Origin: Christensenella sp. UBA1260
GTDB taxonomy: Bacteria; Bacillota; Clostridia; Christensenellales; CAG-917
NCBI GenBank assembly: GCA_002308155.1
Contig: DBVQ01000059.1
Location: forward strand, 9,871-15,244
Length of the DNA stretch: 5,374 nt
Reading direction: 5' to 3'
Under the pieces are notes generated by a model, which searched no databases, had not been told where the DNA came from, and saw only the letters and a list, made by a program, of their open reading frames with translations. Position numbers and translations under genes: made by a program. This document shows, piece after piece, positions 1 through 4,475 of the stretch. Numbering within the stretch: the first letter of the stretch is position 1; every line of letters begins with the position of its first letter.

Positions 1-781
1 CCTCACCATAGCCCATGACGCCAAGCACATAGTCGCTTGCGGCAGGATAATACGGAGTTGTGGCACTGTCAATGCCTGTTGTTGTGGACTTTCCGTTGCC
101 GTTGCCACTTGCCGCAACAAGCACAGCCGTCTTGACTGCGTTTTGCAGTGCGGCTTGCAAATCTTTGTCCGTTGTCCACTCGGAATCGCCTGACGAGAAG
201 GACATATTGAGGACGGACGCACCCACTTTGTCGCTCGTTGCCCAGTTTATCGCATTGGCGACCGAGTTGATTGGAAGAGTGGCGCGCTTTTTGCCGTCCA
301 CTATTTTGATTGTATTCGCCTTGATTGGATAGATTTTGATGTAGTCTTGAAGCCCGAGCTCGCGGATGAGCATTGCCATAACTCCCGCGACTTTTGTGCC
401 GTGATAATCTGCGTCTGCATCGTCCGCGATATTCATCGTGTCCGTGACTCCGCCGTTCACTGCATCAAAAGAATTGTAGCCGAGCAAGTTGCCGTTTGCG
501 TCCTTTGTGAGCACGCCGTCAAAGAGCTCGTGCGCCGCGTTTATGCCCGTATCTATGCAGGCGATGATGACAGGGCTTGTCACCTTTGACAAATCCCATG
601 TTGCAATCTCCTGTTTTGCACGCTCAATATTCAAGTCGTCATAATACCACAGTTCGCTGTATTCCTGCCCGCCAAACGTGCCGGCGTACGCGACCTGCGC
701 TGGTGCAAGAGGCAAAAGCAAAGCAATCGCAACGACCATTGCGACCAAAACAAGTATTGTTTTCTTTGCTGCTTTTGACAT
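1..781 (-). CDS. Secreted subtilisin-like (S8) serine protease, N-terminal part, runs off the window
   Basis: Residues 1-260 of an exported S8 (subtilase) peptidase; the 3' end lies beyond base 1. Residues 1-33 form a signal peptide: a lysine-rich start (MSKAAKK), a hydrophobic core at about 8-28 and a likely cleavage site after AYA33. The catalytic domain begins near residue 68. The Asp motif is IIACIDTGI with D77, the His motif is HGTKVAGVMA with H127, and N227 in VAASGNGNG fits the oxyanion-hole Asn region. YPAASDYVLGVMGYG (245-259) matches the conserved segment before the catalytic Ser, which lies outside the window. No long inhibitory propeptide fits between residues 34 and 67, so any pro-segment is very short. 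The start is set by AAAAGGGG at 787-794, 5 nt upstream of the ATG. The gene lies 28 bp after gltX with no terminator between them, so it is probably the last known gene of the radC-gltX operon. Family is confident; the substrate is unknown. Confidence 0.93.
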   Translation of the reverse strand, partial: MSKAAKKTILVLVAMVVAIALLLPLAPAQVAYAGTFGGQEYSELWYYDDLNIERAKQEIATWDLSKVTSPVIIACIDTGINAAHELFDGVLTKDANGNLLGYNSFDAVNGGVTDTMNIADDADADYHGTKVAGVMAMLIRELGLQDYIKIYPIKANTIKIVDGKKRATLPINSVANAINWATSDKVGASVLNMSFSSGDSEWTTDKDLQAALQNAVKTAVLVAASGNGNGKSTTTGIDSATTPYYPAASDYVLGVMGYGE

Positions 782-809
782 ATTTGCCCCTTTTATTTTG
801 CGCTATTTG

Positions 810-2249
810 TTATTTTTCAAGCAATTCAAGTGAGAATCTCATGCGTCTTAATGATTCCTCTTTGCCGAGCACTTTTGCAAGCTCAATAGCTCCGCCAGGT
901 GTCACAGGGGCGCCCGAGAGTGCTACGCGCATACTGAACATAACTTGTCCACCCTTCATGCCTGCTTCCTCTGCCGCGAGCTTTATGCGCTCCTTGATTG
1001 CATCGTCCGTCCAGTCGTCAAAGTCTTTTAATGCATCAATTGCCACTCTGACCGCCCTCTTTGCGACGTCAAGGTCAACCTTCATCTTTTGATGAACGTA
1101 CATATTGAGGTCATATTCGCCGAAATCGTTCAAAAACTCAATCTTTTCAGGAATATCGCCAAGCACGTCCACTCTCGTCTGCATGAGAGAAGCGATCTCT
1201 TTGAGATCGAAGTCCTGCCCTTTCAAGCCCTTTTCAATCCATGGCTTTGCCACGGCGTAGAACTCGTCCAGCGTCATAGCCTTCAAGTACTCGCCGTTGA
1301 GCCAGCGCATTTTTGCCTCGTCAAATATGGACGCGCTGTGCGAAATGCCGTCTGTGTCAAACGCCTCAATCATTTCGTCAAGTGTCATCTTTTCACGATT
1401 GTCCTTCGGGCACCAGCCGAGAAGTGCGATATAGTTGACAATTGCCTCTGGCAAATAACCCTTTGAGATAAAGTCCTCAAAGTTTGCATCGCCGAAACGC
1501 TTGGAGAGTTTTCTCGTTGCGTCCTTCATGATTGGCGGCAAGTGCATATATTTTGGACGCTCCCACCCAAACGCATCATAGATGAGGTTGTATTTTGGCG
1601 TGGAGCTCAAATACTCTGTGCCGCGAATGACGTGCGAGATTGCCATAAGGTGGTCGTCCACAACGTTTGCAAAGTTGTAGGTTGGAAGTCCGTCGGATTT
1701 CAAAAGCACGCCGTCCTCAATGTCTGCAGTATCAACAGAGATTTCGCCAAACACCATATCTTCATATGAGCTTGACACGTTCTCCGGCACTTTTTGGCGG
1801 ATGACGTATGGCTCTCCTGCGGCGAGGCGTCTTGCAACTTCCTCTTTTGAGAGGTTTCTGCAATGCTTGTCATAGGTGTGCACGCCGTTCTCGTCCGCAA
1901 GACTTTCAAGGCGCTCCTTTGTGCAGAAGCAATAGTATGCTCCGCCGAGCTCAACGAGTTTCTCGGCGTATTCTTTGTATATGTTCATACGCTCGGTTTG
2001 AACGTACGGTCCATAGCCTGCGTCCTTATCCGGTCCTTCGTCATAGGTGATGCCGGCGGTTTCAAGCGTGCGGTAAATCATGTCAACCGCGCCTTCAACC
2101 TTGCGTTCTTGATCGGTGTCCTCTATGCGGAGAATAAACTTCCCGCCATGTTTGCGCGCAAAAAGAAATGCGTACAACCCCGTGCGCAAGTTGCCGATGT
2201 GCATAAAGCCTGTTGGCGATGGAGCGAATCTTGTTCTAACTTCAGTCAT
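810..2249 (-). CDS. gltX: Glutamate--tRNA ligase (GluRS), class I
   Basis: A complete 479-residue cytoplasmic enzyme that charges tRNA-Glu with glutamate using ATP; the usual bacterial length is about 465-490. The class I HIGH motif is HIGN at 17-20, within FAPSPTGFMHIGN. The KMSKS loop is KLSKR at 247-251. RIEDTDQER (41-49) is the conserved glutamate-site segment. C107, C109, Y126 and C130 reproduce the zinc-binding pattern of E. coli GluRS (CxC...YxxxC). Residues from about 325 to 479 form the helical anticodon-binding region. R359 lies near the position where an Arg marks discriminating enzymes, but without an alignment I cannot say whether this enzyme also charges tRNA-Gln. The ATG overlaps the last 8 bases of radC (ATGACTGA). 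AGAAGGA at 2260-2266, 10 nt upstream and inside radC, is its ribosome binding site. This arrangement suggests translational coupling to radC. Confidence 0.98.
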   Translation of the reverse strand: MTEVRTRFAPSPTGFMHIGNLRTGLYAFLFARKHGGKFILRIEDTDQERKVEGAVDMIYRTLETAGITYDEGPDKDAGYGPYVQTERMNIYKEYAEKLVELGGAYYCFCTKERLESLADENGVHTYDKHCRNLSKEEVARRLAAGEPYVIRQKVPENVSSSYEDMVFGEISVDTADIEDGVLLKSDGLPTYNFANVVDDHLMAISHVIRGTEYLSSTPKYNLIYDAFGWERPKYMHLPPIMKDATRKLSKRFGDANFEDFISKGYLPEAIVNYIALLGWCPKDNREKMTLDEMIEAFDTDGISHSASIFDEAKMRWLNGEYLKAMTLDEFYAVAKPWIEKGLKGQDFDLKEIASLMQTRVDVLGDIPEKIEFLNDFGEYDLNMYVHQKMKVDLDVAKRAVRVAIDALKDFDDWTDDAIKERIKLAAEEAGMKGGQVMFSMRVALSGAPVTPGGAIELAKVLGKEESLRRMRFSLELLEK

Positions 2250-2988
2250 ATATGGTCATTCCTTCTTTGAAAGTTTTGTTGATATTCTTTTTCATGGTGG
2301 CAATCTTTGTCAACCTGCCGCTCTCTTCAAACGAATAGTAGTTTGCGCCCGAAAAGATGTAGTGGTCTTGCAATTTGACGCCGATATTTTCAAGCGTGGC
2401 ATACGCATCTGCCGTGAGGTCAACGTCCGCCTGCGACGGGCTCGTCTTGCCGCTTGGATGGTTGTGCGCAATCGTGATTGCAACAGCCTTGTGTTTGATT
2501 GCAAAACTTACGATATCTCTCACGCCCACTTGCACACCTGCACCGTCTCCGCTTGCAAGTTTTTCAACTGCAATGAGTTGGTCTTTGCCGTCCAGTGCCA
2601 CTGCAACCACTTGCTCAACGGGCAAGCCATAAAGTTCGGCACAAAGAAAACGACGCACCACTCCTCTGCCGCTCAAATTGAGCTTCTTTGCGTCCACGTC
2701 TTTGAGATACACGCGGAAGACTTCGGGCAGAGTTGAAAGAAACAGCGCGGCGTTTTTGGTCATTCCGTCCACTTCCAAAAGTGCGGACTCGTCAGCATTC
2801 AGGACAGCTGAAAGCGAGCCGAACTTGTTGATGAGCGCGTGCGCTATGTCATTTGTGTTTTTGCGCGGAATAAATGCAAAAAGCAAATACTCCAAAATCT
2901 CATGATTTTGAAGCGACGAAATGCCATTTGTGAGTATTCTTTCTCGCATACGGTCGCGATGACCGTCGTGCTTTATCTCTTGTGCCAT
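2242..2988 (-). CDS. radC: RadC family JAMM/MPN protein (UPF0758)
   Basis: A complete RadC-family protein of 248 residues, close to the family norm of about 220-250. Residues 30-86 form the helix-hairpin-helix region (EILEYLLFAFIPRKN... to GMTKNAALFL). The C-terminal JAMM metalloprotease-like domain carries HNHPSGKTSPSQAD, with H175, H177, S185 and D188 as the metal-site pattern, and E125 is the likely partner Glu. RadC was once linked to DNA repair, but later work did not support that role and its activity is unsettled. I chose the ATG at 2988 because it gives the typical N-terminus MAQEIKHDGHRDRMRERIL and starts 4 bp after the stop of the preceding gene. A TTG at 3030 would add 14 residues but overlap that gene by 38 bp. 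No good ribosome binding site precedes 2988, so re-initiation or coupling is likely. Confidence 0.95.
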   Translation of the reverse strand: MAQEIKHDGHRDRMRERILTNGISSLQNHEILEYLLFAFIPRKNTNDIAHALINKFGSLSAVLNADESALLEVDGMTKNAALFLSTLPEVFRVYLKDVDAKKLNLSGRGVVRRFLCAELYGLPVEQVVAVALDGKDQLIAVEKLASGDGAGVQVGVRDIVSFAIKHKAVAITIAHNHPSGKTSPSQADVDLTADAYATLENIGVKLQDHYIFSGANYYSFEESGRLTKIATMKKNINKTFKEGMTIYD

Positions 2989-2992
2989 AAAA

Positions 2993-3409
2993 TCAAAGAT
3001 TTGGATATTCTCTAAACACCGTTTCGTCAAGTTTTACGAGGCGAATAAGCGTGTTGAGCGCATCATCCTCACTTGCAAAACCATAGGTTTTGCCAATCAG
3101 TTTCCACGCGCCGTATGCGTGCAAAAAGTCGTACCAGAAGTAGCACTCGTCCTGAAGTTTGAAGATTTCAAACTGGCTGAAAGACTCATATTTGCTCCAC
3201 TGTTTCAAAATGTCAATGAGCGCATTGACTTCTTCGTTGTCGTCATAGCGCGCATGGATGAATTGGAGCATATACTTCTTGACCTCTTTTGAAAAGGTCA
3301 TGACGCCCTGCTTTGCGTTTTCAATATCTTTGATGATTGCCGCAATTTCAGGGTCATCCTTGTGTTTGTTGAGTACCTTCTGGCACGGGAAAGCAAATGC
3401 GTTTGTCAT
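2993..3409 (-). CDS. Unrecognised 138-residue cytoplasmic protein
   Basis: I do not recognise this family. The 138-residue protein looks almost wholly alpha-helical, with no signal peptide, membrane segment, metal-binding cluster or known catalytic motif. The first half (11-70) is charged and amphipathic. Residues 71-105 are rich in aromatics (WSKYESFSQF, ECYFWYDFLHAYGAW), which suggests a packed helical core or a binding surface. There are only two cysteines, C9 and C89. It is the first gene after the promoter at 3418-3446 and ends 4 bp before radC, so it is co-transcribed with radC, gltX and the protease. The ATG at 3409 has no ribosome binding site and lies only 2-3 nt from the predicted transcription start. 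The next in-frame ATG is M37, which would remove a quarter of the protein. It is a real gene by reading-frame length, codon use and operon packing; the function is unknown. Confidence 0.8.
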   Translation of the reverse strand: MTNAFAFPCQKVLNKHKDDPEIAAIIKDIENAKQGVMTFSKEVKKYMLQFIHARYDDNEEVNALIDILKQWSKYESFSQFEIFKLQDECYFWYDFLHAYGAWKLIGKTYGFASEDDALNTLIRLVKLDETVFREYPNL

Positions 3410-3417
3410 AATACTGA

Positions 3418-3446
3418 ATTATAACGCAAAAATCGTTATAAATCAA
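3418..3446 (-). promoter_or_regulatory. Sigma-A promoter of the 138-residue-protein/radC/gltX operon
   Basis: On the minus strand, TTGATT (3446-3441) and TATAAT (3423-3418) are separated by exactly 17 bp. This is a 4/6 match to the -35 consensus and a perfect -10. Transcription should begin near 3411-3412, only 2-3 nt before the ATG at 3409. This promoter would serve the four downstream minus-strand genes independently of the amidase gene. Confidence 0.7.
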
Positions 3447-3447
3447 G

Positions 3448-3461
3448 ATAATAATTATTAT
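3448..3461. repeat. 14-bp perfect palindrome next to the -35 element
   Basis: ATAATAATTATTAT is a perfect palindrome that ends 2 bp upstream of the -35 hexamer (3441-3446) and covers the amidase stop codon (3458-3460). It could be an operator or an UP-like A/T element for the operon promoter. It contains only A and T, so chance is a realistic explanation. Confidence 0.3.
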
Positions 3462-4165
3462 ATAGAAAAATATTCGCGAATACCCTGCGCTATTGCTTCA
3501 GCAATTCGCGCGCGGTATTCGGCCGACGCCAAGAGTTGTTCATCATACGGGTTGCTCAAAAAGCCGCATTCTACGATTATGGAAGCGGCGGAGGAACAAG
3601 AAAGGATGTATTTGTCGGCGGTAAGAGGCGAATATGTTCTTTGGGTATTTGCAAGGTTGAGTTCGTTGAGCTCATCTTGCACTGCGGTAGCGAGGGCAAA
3701 CGATTTTTCGTCCTTTCTTTCAAAAAAGGTCTGTGCTCCTCGGCGAGACGAGGAAGGATAATAGTTCATGTGTATGCTGACGACAACGTCCGCGCCCGCA
3801 TTGTTTATGATTTTTGCGCGCGAAAACATATCTCTGCGTTTTCTTGTGTTTGCGCTGACGTCGTTGAGCATCGTGTCGGTTGTGCGGGTATAGACGACGT
3901 TGTAGCCCGCACCTTTCAGCATTTCGCCGAGCATCAAAGCGATTTCAAGATTCAAATCGCTCTCGCGCAAACCGGTCGTCTTGCCCACGACCCCCGCATC
4001 CGCTCCACCGTGCCCCGCATCTATCACAATAGTCGGCGTTTTGTCAACCGTCCTAACAGCATAGACAATCATGGGCGATGAGATTGCAAACGCAGCAATC
4101 AAAACTGCAAGCACGACCGCAAGTACCACAGAAATATTTTGTTTTTTCAACACAAAAAATCGCAT
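3458..4165 (-). CDS. cwlD: N-acetylmuramoyl-L-alanine amidase, CwlD-like (Amidase_3)
   Basis: A complete 235-residue zinc amidase that cleaves the bond between N-acetylmuramate and L-alanine in peptidoglycan. Residues 11-36 form a hydrophobic N-terminal segment (signal anchor or signal peptide), placing the enzyme outside the membrane. The catalytic domain fills the rest: IVIDAGHGGADAG with zinc ligand H52, RESDLNLEIA with E68, VSIHMN with H132, and IIVECGFLSNP with catalytic E199. Having one membrane segment, no repeat or SH3 domain and a length of 235 matches CwlD (237 residues in B. subtilis). CwlD strips peptides from spore-cortex muramate for muramic-lactam formation and is controlled by sigma-E/sigma-G. 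The family is certain; the CwlD assignment is inferred from length and architecture. No clear ribosome binding site precedes the ATG. The gene faces away from the control region at 4166-4475. Confidence 0.93.
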   Translation of the reverse strand: MRFFVLKKQNISVVLAVVLAVLIAAFAISSPMIVYAVRTVDKTPTIVIDAGHGGADAGVVGKTTGLRESDLNLEIALMLGEMLKGAGYNVVYTRTTDTMLNDVSANTRKRRDMFSRAKIINNAGADVVVSIHMNYYPSSSRRGAQTFFERKDEKSFALATAVQDELNELNLANTQRTYSPLTADKYILSCSSAASIIVECGFLSNPYDEQLLASAEYRARIAEAIAQGIREYFSI

Positions 4166-4180
4166 ATCGTTTCAGTTTTA

Positions 4181-4209
4181 AGTTTATGCAAAAAAGTATA
4201 AAAATACGT
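4181..4209 (-). promoter_or_regulatory. Possible sigma-E-like promoter of the amidase gene
   Basis: On the minus strand, CATAAACT (4188-4181) differs at one specified base from the sigma-E -10 consensus CATACAnT. ACGTATT (4209-4203), 14 bp upstream, matches 5 of 7 positions of the -35 consensus kmATATT. The start would be near 4174, 9 nt before the ATG. An alternative is a sigma-A -10 at TATACT (4200-4195), but its -35 partner is poor. The call is weak and rests partly on cwlD being sigma-E-controlled in Bacillus. Confidence 0.3.
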
Positions 4210-4211
4210 GG

Positions 4212-4220
4212 TTTTCCACA
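4212..4220 (+). promoter_or_regulatory. DnaA box 1 (TTTTCCACA)
   Basis: One mismatch from the consensus TTATCCACA. It is the outer left member of the four-box cluster, 3 bp from box 2 and mirroring box 4 about the dyad axis. Confidence 0.55.
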
Positions 4221-4223
4221 AAG

Positions 4224-4232
4224 TTATCCACA
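4224..4232 (+). promoter_or_regulatory. DnaA box 2 (perfect consensus TTATCCACA)
   Basis: A 9/9 match to the high-affinity DnaA nonamer, and the best site of the cluster. Boxes 1 and 2 share the same strand with start-to-start spacing of 12 bp, about one helical turn. Confidence 0.7.
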
Positions 4233-4246
4233 TTTTGAGGTGATTT

Positions 4247-4255
4247 TGTGGACAA
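4247..4255 (-). promoter_or_regulatory. DnaA box 3 (TTGTCCACA on the minus strand)
   Basis: One mismatch from consensus. It is the inner right member, pointing towards box 2 across the 14-bp centre. The GTG of the short frame at 4248 lies inside it. Confidence 0.55.
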
Positions 4256-4301
4256 CTCGGTGGATAACCCCAAAAACATCATATTAGAACAGCAGTTTTG
4301 A
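4248..4301 (+). other. Possible 17-residue leader ORF with a strong ribosome binding site
   Basis: GAGGTGA (4237-4243), 4 nt and then GTG open a 17-codon frame (MDNSVDNPKNIILEQQF) that ends in TGA at 4299-4301. The initiation signal is as good as that of the PRC-barrel gene and almost identical to it. The frame crosses DnaA boxes 3 and 4, so part of its sequence is set by those sites. It may be a leader peptide, the remnant of a duplicated gene start, or chance. No promoter on this strand is evident upstream. Confidence 0.2.
4259..4267 (-). promoter_or_regulatory. DnaA box 4 (TTATCCACC on the minus strand)
   Basis: It differs from consensus only at the last base. It is the outer right member, 3 bp from box 3. 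The C-rich run at 4268-4271 and A/T-rich sequence follow, which is the kind of arrangement found next to unwinding regions. Confidence 0.55.
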
Positions 4302-4356
4302 AAATTGCAAAAAATTGTGTCAGCCAATCAAAAATACGCCCAAGAAAAAACATCGC

Positions 4357-4375
4357 TTCGACACCCTTCGACAAA
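4357..4375 (-). promoter_or_regulatory. Tandem Spo0A boxes
   Basis: Read on the minus strand, 4375-4367 is TTTGTCGAA, a perfect match to the Spo0A (0A) box. 4365-4357 is GGTGTCGAA, which keeps the full TGTCGAA core. They are head to tail with a 10-bp repeat distance, the geometry by which two Spo0A DNA-binding domains bind tandem boxes. They lie about 100-120 bp upstream of the PRC-barrel start codon and about 190-210 bp from the amidase start codon. Spo0A is the sporulation master regulator of Bacillota, so this fits a spore former. Confidence 0.55.
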
Positions 4376-4387
4376 AAACGCATATCT

Positions 4388-4416
4388 AAATAGGGCAAAT
4401 ATTTTTGCCATACAAT
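4388..4416 (+). promoter_or_regulatory. Possible sigma-E-like promoter of the PRC-barrel gene
   Basis: CATACAAT (4409-4416) matches the sigma-E -10 consensus CATACAnT at every specified base. AAATAGG (4388-4394), with the core ATA at 4390-4392, lies 14 bp upstream, within the usual 13-15 bp. The start would be near 4423, giving a leader of roughly 50 nt. The -35 element is weak. A competing sigma-A -10 is TAAAAT at 4448-4453, which lacks a good -35. Confidence 0.35.
4394..4409. repeat. Short inverted repeat GGCAAA-TATT-TTTGCC
   Basis: Perfect 6-bp arms (4394-4399 and 4404-4409) lie around a 4-bp centre, within the spacer of the sigma-E-like promoter and touching its -10. No T-run follows, so it is not a terminator. 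It could be an operator for a dimeric regulator. Confidence 0.3.
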
Positions 4417-4475
4417 ATGTCAATTATGCACATATTTACGAATCGTGTAAAATATACATTTTCAGAGGTGATTTT

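Larger units (their letters stand above)
4210..4269. repeat. Inverted repeat with 23-bp arms built from DnaA boxes
   Basis: The left arm is 4210-4232, the right arm 4247-4269, and the centre is 14 bp, with the dyad axis between 4239 and 4240. The two 10-bp blocks of each arm (GGTTWTCCAC and GTTRTCCACA) each pair 9 of 10 with their partner; the 3-bp spacers between the blocks do not clearly pair. A transcript across it could form a stem-loop with GAGGTGA in the loop. Because every block contains a DnaA nonamer, I read it mainly as protein-binding DNA. Confidence 0.85.
4166..4475. other. Divergent intergenic control region, possible origin or DnaA/Spo0A regulatory locus
   Basis: This is the only long non-coding stretch in the window, between the amidase (leftward) and the PRC-barrel gene (rightward). 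From left to right it holds an A/T-rich stretch, a sigma-E-like match towards the amidase (4181-4209), four DnaA boxes (4212-4267), a short open frame with a strong ribosome binding site (4248-4301), another A/T-rich stretch, two Spo0A-type boxes (4357-4375), an inverted repeat (4394-4409), a sigma-E-like promoter (4388-4416) and the ribosome binding site of the PRC-barrel gene. No RNA gene or terminator hairpin was seen. Confidence 0.75.

Noticed and set aside
586..594. Another Spo0A-like match (TTTGTCAAA on the minus strand)
   Set aside because: It lies inside the protease coding sequence, is single rather than tandem, and is not near any promoter.
347..2736. Long plus-strand open frames opposite the protease, gltX and radC
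   Set aside because: They are shadows of confidently identified minus-strand genes, without ribosome binding sites or recognisable protein features.
2989..3030. Upstream TTG start for radC at 3030
   Set aside because: It would overlap the preceding gene by 38 bp and add an atypical 14-residue N-terminus. The ATG at 2988 gives the family-typical start.
4210..4269. Reading the palindrome as a rho-independent terminator
   Set aside because: The loop is long, no T-run follows either arm, and each block is a DnaA nonamer. It also lies between divergent gene starts, where a terminator is not needed.
4305..4475. In-frame extension of the PRC-barrel gene upstream to an ATG at 4305-4307 (57 extra codons)
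   Set aside because: It has no ribosome binding site, its composition is A/T-rich and unlike coding sequence, it would cover the Spo0A boxes and promoter, and the strong AGAGGTGA before 4476 decides the start.
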